The notes under the pieces: model-generated
Databases searched by the model: none
Seen by the model: only the letters and a program-made list of their open reading frames with translations
Told to the model about the DNA's origin: nothing
Assembly (NCBI GenBank): GCA_013350335.1
Contig: CM023532.1
Coordinates: 36,023,708-36,087,707, forward strand
Direction: 5' to 3'
Source of the DNA: Chimonanthus salicifolius
Taxonomy: Eukaryota; Streptophyta; Magnoliopsida; Laurales; Calycanthaceae
DNA length: 64,000 nt
Translations under genes and position numbers: made by a program
Part shown: positions 1-12,000 of the stretch, one piece after another
How the letters are laid out: every line of letters begins with the position of its first letter
Position numbering within the stretch: the first letter of the stretch is position 1

Positions 1-1044
1 CTTCCTCACGTCTAAGTTTCAAACTTTTAACATACCAACGACCCTCTCCCATAGTCCCATGCGAAGAAACTACTAAGTCAATTTACTATGATATATCAAC
101 TCATACTACCGATTTAGAAGATAGACTTGTTATGGACTTTAATCTATAAATCAAAAGTTGGAGAGCTTATGAAACAAGAAAAATTAAATCTTTTATCATA
201 CTTTACGTTAGGTGGGCCCAATTCGATGTCTATATGTCAAGTTGGAACTACTAAATGTTTGGACCTGAATATCCAATTCAAAAGACTAGCACGTGGAGTG
301 ACTTAAGTATTTTATAAATTCTTAGATTTCTCTCTACACTTTCAATGTGGGACTTATTTGCAATCCCAACAATCCCTCTCGAACGACGTCAGTCATCCCA
401 TCCACCTACCGGGATCTCATGAGTCCACATGAGGTAACATGATATCTGACTCTAATATCACTTGTTAGGAGTAGATATCATGCTCAAAAGATTAGTCTAT
501 TAGATAGAGTAATCCAAGTTGTTTGTAAATTCTTAGATCTCCCCTCTACAATTCTAATGTTGGACTTGTTCGCCACCCAACGAGGCTGGCCATCCCGTTC
601 ACCTAAGGGATCTCTTTGACTCCATGTTACAAATATTGACGGTATTTTCAAATTTACTATATTTTTATCGGCAAAATATCATTACGGTGTTAATAAAACT
701 TAGTCGAGTCAATTCTGCTGAGTCAAGCCCGACCCATGTCAGAGTTTGGAAGCAAGTTTACATCAAAGTTAGTTGTGTGTATTTGTGGGGTATGTATACA
801 GTTGGACTGAAGCTTGAAAATGCCTTGGTTTGCAAGCGATACAAAGGGCTTTAGTTGGTGGTGGATCAAACCATCTAAATCCCATTTAACGTCTCTTTGA
901 CTCAAAACTCTTACAAAAGTAGGTGAAGAAGCCATGTCTCTCTCCAACCTTACTTGCCATTTGATAAAGAGCTACCATGTATGATCTCTTCCTCTGAGAA
1001 TTCCCTTCCAACTCCTTCTTCCCCCTTCACCACCTTTGTCGGCC
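1..1044. other. Upstream region of the cellulose synthase gene
   Basis: No coding region is recognised here. The stretch carries a degraded TRIM-type repeat (256 to about 620, listed separately) followed by roughly 400 bases that should hold the promoter and 5' leader of the cellulose synthase gene. I did not find a TATA box I would defend. The short open frames at 624-947 show no family resemblance and no codon pattern that would make them genes. Confidence 0.5.
256..620 (-). mobile_element. Degraded TRIM retroelement, partly tandem, in the CESA upstream region
   Basis: Two diverged copies of a ~120-bp terminal repeat lie at about 256-371 and 463-583. On the minus strand each begins TGTTGGG or similar and carries the blocks AAGTCC and ATCTAAGAATTTA. 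The spacer between them ends in CTCTAATATCAC, the reverse complement of a decayed initiator-Met tRNA primer-binding site (TGGTATCAGAGC type). Sequence resembling the internal spacer recurs at about 584-615, after the second repeat, which suggests a multi-LTR array left by unequal recombination. The repeats resemble the intact 120-bp LTRs in CESA intron 3, so it is probably the same family in the opposite orientation. No target duplication was found. Confidence 0.6.
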
Positions 1045-4000
1045 ATGGCCGCCACCAATGGCTTGGTCGCGGGTTCTCATCAGAGAAATGAATTGCAAGT
1101 TCTGCATGTCAATGAAGAGGTAAATTTCCCCACTTGTACTTATTTGAATTTGTTGACTGTTATTGAAATTAGTTTATATAGAAAATACAGACATCCTGAT
1201 GAGAAAATAAATGAAGAATCAATTACAATTCTGTGATTCGGGAAACAATAATAATGGAAAATACAATTATGAAAAGTTAACTGTGTCCGTTAATACAGAC
1301 TTCAATGCTTGCATTTGAAAATTGAATGTTTGTACATGGGTGTGATTGGCAGAGCAAGTCACAGATTCGGCACTCAAGAGCAAGGAATTGTGGTGTTTGT
1401 GGTGATGAAATTGCTGTCAGAGAGAGTGGAGATTTGTTCGTAGCATGCTATGAATGTGGCTTCCCAGTCTGCCAGCCTTGTTACGAATATGAAAGACGTG
1501 AAGGAAACCAGTGCTGCCCTCAGTGCAATACTCGTTATAAACGCCACAAAGGTCTCTCTCTCTCTCTTCTCTCTGTTACCGAGTCAAATTAGAATTGATG
1601 GATGTTAGGTTGACTGAGTAGACATTCTCTGTCTCTTTCTCTCCAAAATTGGAAGGGAATTTGACAGACTCGTCCGAGTCAACTGATTTGATGGGATCTT
1701 GGATTGACTGGGTCTTGAAGAAAACTTAAAATAAAAGGTAAAAAAAAAAAAATGTTTACTGCTTGAAAAAGGGACTTGAGTCAGCATTGTTTTTTTCAAT
1801 TTTTTGAGTTATGATTTTGAGCCAGTTTCTTCTTTAACTGAGAGGAATTAAACCCGGAATCCTAAAGTATTAATGGAAATAATGATATGCAGATCCATTA
1901 AAAAAGTTACATTATGCAGTGCATTCTTGTAAGATCTAGATCTAAGTTCAAACCATGAATGGAGAAAGATCTAACTTGAGAGCTCAACTTGGTGATTGTG
2001 TTTACAGGGTGTCCGAGGGTGGCAGGAGATGAAGACGACGCAGGGGATGCTGATGATTTTGAAGATGAATTCCAGATTAAGAATCGCAGAGAAAATGCAG
2101 ATCATCCTCATTTTAATCACTCGGTAATCATCCGATCATATTGAACTAAGATATGAATCAGACCATCTAGAATACTGAACACCAATTTACATAGTCCCAT
2201 TGATTAATGGCCATCTTGTTGGGGTCCCAACGAGAGTCCCATATCATTTGTGAAAGGGAAAACCTAAGAATTCATAAGAGATTAAGTTACTCCACCTGTC
2301 AAGTTAGTCTTTTGGACTGAAAGTACAATCTCAATAGTGGTATCAAAGCTAGGTCCTCAAGGCTCGTTCCAGTCGGGATTGTTGGAGTGCAAACGAGAGT
2401 CCCATGTTGGTTGTGAGTGGAAAAATCTAAAGACTTATAATAAACTGGGTCACTCTACCTATTGAGGTAGTCTTTTAAGCTGGAAGCTCAATCCCAACAC
2501 ATCCAACGTCAATTTGCATGCTGACCATATAATCCAATGGATATACATATTTAAAGTAAAAAGAGAGAAAAATAACGATCGTGCTAGAAAGTTGAAAGTA
2601 CGAACTAGTGATGGATCTGATGGTGTCTGTCTTGCACTTGCAGGAAAATGGAGATCATGTTCAACAATGGCAACCCCATGTAGCTACTTTCTCATCCTTT
2701 ACTGGAAGTGGTTAGCAGACTGAAATATCTTTTCTTGTCTTTGAAGCAAAATCAATAAGCTCCATTCACCTAACATGTTTATTTATTTATTTGGAAATTT
2801 GAGAAGTTGCTGGCAAGGAACAAGATGTGGAAAAGGAAGCATACAGCAGTAATGGTGAATGGAAAGATAGGGTTGAGAAATGGAAAGCGAGGCAAGAGAA
2901 GAGAGGGCTGGTGAGCAAAGATGATGGAGGCGGCGGCAACGACGGTGACGAGGAAGATGATATACTGTATGATTTACTTACCGCTTATACCCTATAACTC
3001 TGCCTTAGGCCCTTTCTTCTCCGGCATAGACTGGCCACCACATCTAAATTTTGATATTTGGCAACATTGTTACAAATACCGACCTCGGAATTAAAAATAA
3101 TGAATAAAAATATTATTAAAATAAAGTATTAATAAGGAATTTAATGGAATTTGTCGCAATATTATCATTTATCGTAATTTTATCAAGAGTTTACCACAAT
3201 GTCGATAAATTTCAGAGTATTAATGCTGATTGATATTTTGTTGATAAAAAACATTGTAAATTTAAAATATCGTCGATATTTCTGATATTGCTTCGTACTA
3301 GGATTGAAACTTGCGCCAGTAGATTTATATTCTAAGGCCTAATTGTCTTGGAAATTAATTGCACAAAAAAATTCTATGAATTTTTTTTTTTGTGTTTGTA
3401 TCAAAATATTTAATTTTGTCGAAAATTAATGAAATATTGTCTCAAAAAACTAAGAAAGAGTCTTAAAAAAAAAATAAAGGTCTCATTTTTGTATTCATGA
3501 TAAAGAATTCTATTTCTAAATAAAAAAAGAGAGGTCTCATTTTTTATGTTATTTATTTTCCTTCAATTGAAAAATGGCAAACAACCCATTAGTTGTTTGC
3601 TTATTTCTTTGAAGAAAGCTAGAAAAAAATATATTTTATATTAAATTCTTGTTATCCAAAAAGTGCTATGAAACTGGTACCCTCCCACTTTTTTATATTA
3701 AATTTTACTATACCCACTTGGCAAAGGAATTTCTAATTGAGGTTGGCCCTTGACTTATAAAAACCTGACCCAACCCATAAAATTAAATTCAAGTTAACTT
3801 GGGCGAGGCCCTAGTCTTATTCGGGCTAAAATAGGGCCCAATTTACTATCTTGTCAGGCCTAGGCATTTCGTTTTAAAGGCCTGATTCGAAGCAAAATCC
3901 TGAATTTAGAATCAAGATGGATTTAAACCGAATGCTCATTAAATCTAATATATATTTATATGTCATATATCTATCATGAACAATCTACTACAATATATTA

Positions 4001-7000
4001 ATTAAAAATCACAACCTTTAACATAAATAGTTTAGAATTGTAACTATCGAGCTCTAAGCTCGACTTAATTACAAATATAAATTCACTTAATTAGCCATTC
4101 TCCAATATAGCTCTACATAAAACTTGAAATTACACATTTGCTCAACATGGGAACAAGTTTTTGTCATATCTAAAAAGATTTATTAGCAATATTAATTAAC
4201 ATAATTGTAGGACAGATTGAAAGAACAGTGAGAAGTTCAGAGTAAATTAGGAAGGGCCCAAAAGCCTCAAGGCTAATCTGGGCCGGATCTATTTTTGGGC
4301 CTTACAGTTGCAATGGGCTCTAGATCAACTTTTCTAAAGGCCTGACCTGCCCCGCCCGACTTGCACCCGGTAACCAAGCCCATTTGATTACTGGGCCAGG
4401 TAATAGGCCTAGATTTTCCCGCGTAATGCATTTTACAAAACGTTCCTGATTGAACTTTCCATCTTTTGTGTTCTCTGTAGGATGGCTGAAGCCCGGCAGC
4501 CTTTGTGGAGGAAGGTACCTATCCCCTCGAGCAAGATCAGTCCATATCGTATCGTGATTGTTCTCCGGCTAATCATTCTCGCCTTCTTCTTCCGCTTCCG
4601 CCTCCTGACTCCGGCCTACGATGCCTATCCTCTCTGGCTTATCTCTGTAATTTGCGAGATATGGTTTGCCCTCTCATGGATCCTGGATCAGTTCCCCAAA
4701 TGGTTCCCCATCACCCGTGAAACTTACCTGGACCGCCTTACCTTACGCTTTGAACGAGAAGGTGAACCCAACCGCCTCTCACCCGTCGACGTCTTTGTGA
4801 GCACGGTCGACCCACTTAAAGAACCACCAATTATTACTGCCAATACAGTCCTTTCAATCCTTTCTGTGGACTATCCTGTGGACAAGGTGAGTTGTTATGT
4901 GTCTGATGATGGTGCGTCAATGCTCCTATTTGATACGCTATCGGAGACCGCTGAGTTTGCGAGGAGATGGGTGCCATTTTGCAAGAAGTACAACATTGAA
5001 CCCCGAGCTCCTGAGTTCTATTTTTCACAGAAGATTGATTATTTGAAGGACAAGGTCCAGCCTTCTTTCGTCAAGGAGAGAAGAGCCATGAAAGTAAGCT
5101 CCATAACCACCTCTTTCACTACTTTTGGTGAATAAGCCAGGCCCAGCCAACTGAAAGCCCACCATCCTAATACTTAGTTAATGGGTTTGGCTTAAGCCAA
5201 AATCAGGGCTTCATTTCAAATATGGGCCTTGAAAAGCCCCTCATCTAATTCAGCTACACATTTTTGGACTTGGCCATTCAAATTTTGTTTTTCATTGTCC
5301 AGATCCAGCCCATTGACAGCCTTCTTTCTCTCCCTGTGCTGTGTGTGTGGAAGGAGGCCATTTTGGCAATACATGGAGGGATAGTCTAGATTTCTCTGCA
5401 GTTTATATACTTGACCACATTCTTCTAAATATGCTCATGATTTTTCCTATATTGTGGACTTTGTTAGAGAGAATATGAAGAGTTCAAGGTGAGGATTAAT
5501 GCATTGGTAGCAAAGGCTCAAAAGAAACCAGAGGAAGGTTGGGTGATGCAGGATGGTACTCCATGGCCCGGGAACAACACTCGTGACCACCCCGGCATGA
5601 TTCAGGTTTGGTTGATATGGCATCCATCTTTTGAAATTGTTCATGACCTAATCTAACTCAGACATGGAAACATCATAGGTTTACCTTGGAAGTGAGGGTG
5701 CATTGGATGTTGAAGGCAAGGAGCTGCCGCGACTCGTATATGTCTCACGTGAGAAGCGGCCTGGTTACCAACACCACAAAAAAGCTGGTGCGATGAATGC
5801 ATTGGTTAGTAGCTTCTTCAGACTGAAAGGCATGATTTTGTTGAAGTAACGGTATTGATTAATGGATGTCACAATTTTCACCTTTCATCATAGGTTCGAG
5901 TGTCTGCAGTCCTCACAAATGCACCATTCATGTTGAATCTTGATTGTGATCACTACCTCAACAACAGCAAGGCTGTCAGGGAGGCCATGTGTTTCTTGAT
6001 GGATCCACAGCTTGGTAAGAAACTTTGCTATGTCCAGTTTCCCCAGAGGTTCGATGGCATTGATCCCAATGATCGATATGCCAATCGTAATGTTGTCTTC
6101 TTCGATGTAAGCTTCCAAATCCTCAAAACTTAAAAACAGTTTTGACAGTACTTATTACATCTGGTTAAATTCCAATTCGTAATCTTAATAACCTCAATTT
6201 GGTTGATGGTGTAGATCAACATGAAAGGCCTAGATGGAATACAAGGCCCAGTTTATGTGGGAACAGGGTGCGTCTTCAACCGACAAGCATTGTATGGTTA
6301 TGATCCACCGGCATCTCAAAAGAGACCAAAGATGACATGTGATTGCTGGCCTTCCTGGTGCTTCTGTTGCTGTTGTGGTGGTTCAAGGAAGTCCAAGTCA
6401 AAGAGAGGAGAAAGAAGAGGGATTGGAGGATTTTTAGGCAGGAAGAAAAAGAAGACGAACTACTCAAAGAAGGGGTCTGTGCCACTGTTTGATCTTGAAG
6501 AAATTGAAGAGGGTCTTGAAGGTTATGAGGAGTTGGAGAAGTCCTCACTCATGTCACAAAAGAACTTCGAGAAGCGGTTTGGACAGTCTCCCGTTTTCAT
6601 TACATCCACACTTATGGATGAAGGTGGCCTTCCTGAGGGAACTAACCCAACAGCACTGATTAAGGAGGCCATTCATGTTATTAGTTGTGGCTATGAAGAG
6701 AAGACTGAGTGGGGCAAAGAGGTGATTATAATGCTCACTTCTACTATTCATTTTTCTTCTTCTATAACTATTCATGATGAGTAAAGATTAATGCTTTTGT
6801 TCTACACAGATTGGATGGATTTATGGTTCAGTTACGGAGGACATATTGACGGGCTTTAAGATGCACTGTAGAGGTTGGAAATCAGTGTACTGTTGTCCAG
6901 AAAGAGCGGCATTCAAGGGTTCTGCTCCAATAAATCTGTCAGATAGGTTGCATCAAGTTCTGAGGTGGGCTCTTGGATCAGTAGAGATTTTCCTCAGCCG

Positions 7001-7878
7001 GCACTGCCCACTTTGGTATGGCTATGGAGGGAAGCTAAAATGGCTAGAAAGGTTTGCATATACCAATACCATTGTCTACCCATTCACATCCATCCCTCTG
7101 CTCGCGTACTGCACCATCCCCGCAGTCTGTCTCCTTACTGGAAAGTTCATAATTCCAACTGTAAGTACTAACTGAATTATGTAGCGTATATAAATTCTTT
7201 GATGTAAATACCCTGCATGTCAATGTGTACACTAGGGATAATACTCACATCTGGTAGTAATATTGTCATCCATACTGAAAAGTTGGTTTTGGCAGATCAA
7301 CAACTACGCTAGCATATGGTTCCTGGCTCTTTTTCTCTCCATTATAGCCACTGGAGTGCTTGAGCTTCGGTGGAGTGGGGTTAGCATCCAAGACTGGTGG
7401 CGCAATGAACAATTCTGGGTCATCGGAGGTGTCTCAGCTCATCTCTTTGCAGTATTCCAAGGCCTCCTCAAGGTCCTAGCAGGAGTGGACACCAACTTCA
7501 CTGTCACATCTAAGGCAGCTGAGGATTCTGAATACGGTGATCTTTATCTTTTCAAATGGACCACCCTTCTCATCCCTCCTACCACATTGATTATACTCAA
7601 CATGGTTGGAGTTGTTGCTGGAGTATCCGATGCCATCAACAATGGTTATGGGTCCTGGGGGCCCTTGTTTGGAAAGCTGTTTTTTCGCCTTTTGGGTCAT
7701 TGTTCACTTGTATCCATTCCTCAAGGGATTGATGGGGAAGCAAGACAGGACCCCGACAATTGTTGTACTGTGGTCTATCCTTCTTGCCTCAATTTTCTCC
7801 TTGGTTTGGGTCAGAATTGATCCTTTCTTGCCCAAGCAACAGGGACCAATTCTCAAACAATGTGGTGTTGAGTGTTAA
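1045..7878 (+). CDS. CESA4: Cellulose synthase catalytic subunit, CESA4-like (secondary wall), 12 exons, frameshift in last exon
   Basis: Makes beta-1,4-glucan from UDP-glucose at the plasma membrane as one subunit of the cellulose synthase complex. Exons by frame and GT/AG: 1045-1119, 1353-1551, 2008-2123, 2644-2710, 2807-2966, 4481-5093, 5468-5605, 5679-5804, 5894-6106, 6215-6721, 6810-7160, 7296-7878. The product would be 1048 residues, close to Arabidopsis CESA4 (1049). Visible parts: N-terminal RING-type zinc finger with eight cysteines (38, 41, 57, 60, 65, 68, 80, 83); two N-terminal membrane helices (about 228-270); catalytic SDDG (D348/D349), DCD (515-517), TED (747-749) and QVLRW (787-791); class-specific region about 625-720; C-terminal membrane helices. 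The CGVEC ending and the '[20 protein letters not shown]' block favour the CESA4 class over CESA7/8. Start: the ATG at 1045 gives the typical MAxxxGLVAGSHxRNEL opening. Oddity: six T at 7680-7685 where the conserved frame needs five, shifting the last ~65 residues. Some residues differ from those usual in the family ([10 protein letters not shown] for the common MPxRxAFKG). Confidence 0.93.
2217..2499 (+). mobile_element. 283-bp TRIM retroelement in CESA intron 3
   Basis: Two 120-bp direct terminal repeats (2217-2336 and 2380-2499) begin TGTTGG; the second ends CCAACA. They flank only 43 bases. A primer-binding site TGGTATCAAAGC (2338-2349), matching initiator-Met tRNA type sites, starts one base after the 5' LTR. 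The flanking 5-mers CATCT (2212-2216) and CATCC (2500-2504) fit a target-site duplication with one change. It encodes no protein, so mobilisation would have needed enzymes from elsewhere. It lies fully within the intron and in the same orientation as the gene. Confidence 0.85.
2967..4480 (+). other. CESA intron 5 (1.5 kb, AT-rich)
   Basis: The donor is CT|GTATGA at 2967 and the acceptor TCTGTAG ends at 4480. Splicing restores the CTG codon that leads into the conserved [13 protein letters not shown] block. The intron is AT-rich with poly-A/T runs. Around 3740-4410 it has paired tracts rich in GGCCT and GGGCC words near both ends, which look like a decayed inverted-repeat element. No coding sequence is seen. 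Confidence 0.7.
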
Positions 7879-9005
7879 TATATCCACCCTAAGGCCTCTG
7901 TTTTAAGTTTTATAACGCTGAATGTTTTCAACTTAGCTTTTCATCTTATTTAGATGAATAAGCCCTTGATGAGTGTTTGTATGTAAGGAAGACAAGATTG
8001 TGATCTTAGATTTGCAATTTTTTTGTTGATGGTGTTGAAATGTGCACCTTTTCCCATTCAATTCTACTGGTGAACTACGCTTTAGTTCATTCATAATGGA
8101 CTAAAGCATCATGGAATTTCTCTTGATGGAAATTAGTTATGTAGGGAATTGAAGGCAGTGAATGGTTGCAGCTTTTTAATTAGTACTTTCTTCATTCTTG
8201 GTAAGCAAATCTAACTGTGATTAATCAGTCAATAAAGAAATTGTGATTAAAGCCAAACCAGAATACTAACAAGATACATTAATCCAGCAAATACTCAGGA
8301 CATACTAGATCATGCTACCTCCAACTATTGAAACAGTTAGTCAACTAGAATGGACTTGTGACATGTTGGTATGTGCTCACATGTGCAACTGCAAAAGTGG
8401 CTAATTTGAGTCAAAAAAAGGAAAGAGAAGAAGAAAACTAATTGAGTAGGCATAAATAAACAAACCATCAAGTTAAACACGAGAAAACAACCAGTAGGCG
8501 ATCTATAATTGGACAGATACAGTATAAGGTTGTAAACCCTAGAACTTAAGTCACCTACAAGAAATGCATTAGATGTTGTAACTGAAATACTAGATCATCC
8601 TATGACCCCACCTTTGGTCACCACCAATTAAAGGGAGTGAGATACTGGAATTGGCAAAATCAGATGATTATAGCTTGAAGGTGTTAAAACCCCAACCATC
8701 AACTGTGAAAACAACAAAGCTATATCTAATTGAGGGTCTAACTCTCATTTGGAGGTATGTGAGAAAAGGTTAGTCAATGACAGAAATCTTGCCTATCCAC
8801 TTGATAGTGCAATGATCGACTCAATGCGAGTGTAATCCGTTGAAAGATTTGAGGAGCACCTAAGTGACTCCAATTTGTAGCTTGATATAAAAAAATACAT
8901 TGTTTCAAATGATGAGAAATATGCTACATAACAGATTTTACAATATTTCACTAGCATGCATCACACTTGCTCAGTGTCCATCCCAATGGTGTTATTATTG
9001 TGAGG
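7879..9005. other. Convergent intergenic region, CESA to receptor kinase
   Basis: This stretch holds the 3' untranslated regions of the plus-strand CESA gene and the minus-strand receptor kinase gene. It is AT-rich, and I see no open frame with family resemblance and no clear mobile element. Confidence 0.6.
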
Positions 9006-12000
9006 CTACTTTGTATAGCTTGTTAATTTGCTCATTCTGATAGTACGGAACGGTTCAGACAAATAAGCTTGCGTGTGAGCCGACAGTTCTTGTGCAACAG
9101 AACGCATGGTAGGTCGTGACTCAGGGTTCGAATGTGTGCATGTAAGCGCCATCTTTACTGCAAACACCACTTCCTCTGCCAACTGTCCTGTTGGAGATGG
9201 CAGGCGTTGGTCCAAGACATCCTTCAGTAGTAAATTGTGCTCCTCTGATGATGATGATGATGACAAATTGGAAATCAGCTCCCCTGGGTGCCTTCCCATC
9301 ATAATCTCCAATGTTACCACTCCAAAACTGTAGACATCGCACTTTTCTGTGACCTTCATTGTATAAGCTAGTTCTGCAAATGTGAAACTGGGATTAAAGA
9401 ACAATAACAAGAAGATGAATGATCAAAATTCAAAAAGATCATATGCAAGACTAGAACAACAAAGTGCTTCAGCAAAGACTTCTGCATCAGGGCCTGAACT
9501 ATGTATACCTGATGCACCCAATTTTTACAGGTGGGACATGATTCAGTGCGCCTGAAAATGGGGCCTTCTACAGAAGTCCATGCAGTGAATGACAATGATT
9601 ACCTAATGTGAGCATATCACACAACACTCATCCTCGTTGAGACCCATAAATCCTTCTACTAGTATTGCACAGGACATGACTAAGACATGCAAGAGTTGTG
9701 TAGTCTGCAGATTTTTTGAGAAGTAAAAGTAATGGGTGTACACCATGTATGGATGTGGGATGCTACTAGAGCCATGTGAATTGAGAGAGACCTAGTCTTC
9801 AATCAACAGTTTTGAAATGATTCGACGTGAACCCAACAACCCATGCATCCCTGGCCAAATATTAAATAGATGGCTACACCCATAGTAATCTGAAAAATCT
9901 TGGAGATCAATAAAATCTCCACATTGTAAATAAGTGAAGGATCAGAGGTACACAAACAGGTAATAGGATTAAATGTGAAAAGAACAAGCACTAACAAGAG
10001 ATTGTGGCTGTCTAGCTTACCTGGTGCCATGTATCCATAAGAACCAGCAACTGTGGTCCAGTTGGATGAATCCGTGCTCAGCAGTCGAGCAGTTCCAAAG
10101 TCGGAGATTCGAGGCTCAAACTCTGACTCCAACAAAATGTTATTTATTGAAATGTCTCTATGCACAATGGCAGGGGAGCAGTCATGGTGCAGGTAGGAAA
10201 TGGCGTGTGCCACACCTTTGATGGCCTTTACCCTTGCAACCCAAACAAATTCCACTCTGCCATCCTCTCCATACAGTACCTTCCCCAAGCTTCCCCTCTC
10301 TACATACTCATACACCAAATACATGCACCCCTTTGTTGAACAGAACCCATACAACTTCACAATGTTGCGGTGCCGGATCTCTGTTAGCATTTGGATCTCA
10401 TTCTCAAAACTCAGCCAATTTGCAGTTGGGAATTCACCTGTATCTGAGATGTTCAGCCTTTTTACAGCAACAACCTGACCTGTTGGCAGCTCTGCTTTGT
10501 AGACGCTTCCGAATCCTCCCTTGCCAATGCAGCACCCTTCATTGAAGTGATCAGTGGCTTTTACAATGTCACTGAATGTGAATTTGCCTTCTCTGTCCCA
10601 TATCAATGACCGAGAAGACTCTTCTATTGGATTCTCAACCACTTTCTCTGCTTGCTTCTGTCTCCGCCTTGCAGTTAAGATCAACATAATGAAGCTACCC
10701 AAAAGAATAGTGCCTGCAATGGAGATGGAGATGGCTATGATGACCTTCTTCCTATTCCTATGAGGTGCATTGCCTATCGAACCAGAATGACAGAGCGGCA
10801 ATCCTTCAGCTCCGCCACATAAACCTGAGTTACTGAAGAAAGCCGCTTGTGGGGCTTTTAGGAATACACTTGTATCTGGAATAGGCCCTTCTAAATTGTT
10901 GTATGAGAAGTCAATGTATTGTAGGCTGACCATACCAGATAGAGTTGATGGAATGCTGCCCCAAAGGTTGTTGTGGGACAGATTGAGATTCTCAAGTTGT
11001 GCCAGCTTCCCCAAGTTTGAAGGGATTTCACCCGAAAGTGAATTGCTACTGAGATCTAAAAAGGACTGTAACGTGATCAAATTGCCGAGCTGAAATGGTA
11101 TTTCTCCTGTTAACTGGTTGTGGCTTAATTTCAATCCCACTAAGTTGTTGAAACCCCCAAAGTATTCAGGTATACTTCCAGTAAGCTTATTTTGTGACAA
11201 ATCGATATCCCTGAGATGCGATAGTTGGCCAACTTTCGATGGGATTGCACCTGATAATTGGTTGTTACTGAGATTGAGCTTGAATAGCAAATCCAGATTC
11301 CCTAATTCTGGTGGGATATTTCCCGTCAATTCATTTAACGATAGGCTCAGATCCTGTAATTGGGTCAGCTTTCCAAGTTCTTTTGGAATTTGACCCGCAA
11401 TTCTGTTTTCATCTATATGCATGTAAGTGAGCTGACTGCATTCTCCCCATTCTGGTGATAGCTCACCTGAGAACTGATTCTTGGAGAGGTCAATGTACAA
11501 AAGGTTTGGATGCACCCCAAAAGCCTCTGAGATGTTCCCTGTGAAAAGGTTCCTCTCGAGACGGACTCGAACCAATTCTGTGCAATTTCGCAAGCAAGCT
11601 GGCAATTTTCCAGTTAAGGAGTTTCCATTTACTGTAAAATACGAGAGTGAGAGACCACTGCATAGCTCAGGTGGCAATTCACCTGAAAAACTGTTATTTG
11701 CAAAGCTGACATTGACTAAGAAACTATTCCTTCCAAAATCATTTGGAATGCTTCCAGAGAAATTATTCGTGTACACATAGAGGAGTACAAGGTTTTCGAG
11801 TCGAGAGATGGTGTTTGGCAATTCTCCATGAAGTCGATTGTCGTTTACATCGAGCACTTCGAGAGAAGTCATGTTTCCAATCTCTGGGGACAGTGTGCCA
11901 GTGAGATTGTTGGAGAACAGATTTAGGACTCTGAGCTGGGCGAGATCCCATAATGTTGCCGGGATTGAACCTGTAATTGCATTCATGGAGATGTCCAACT

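Noticed and set aside
1326..1352. ATG at 1326 as the CESA start
   Set aside because: It lies in intron 1 just before the CAG acceptor. The start at 1045 gives the conserved N-terminus and joins in frame.
7678..7690. Programmed ribosomal frameshifting in CESA
   Set aside because: The T run could slip, but no CESA is known to use recoding and there is no clear stimulatory structure. A homopolymer error or mutation is simpler.
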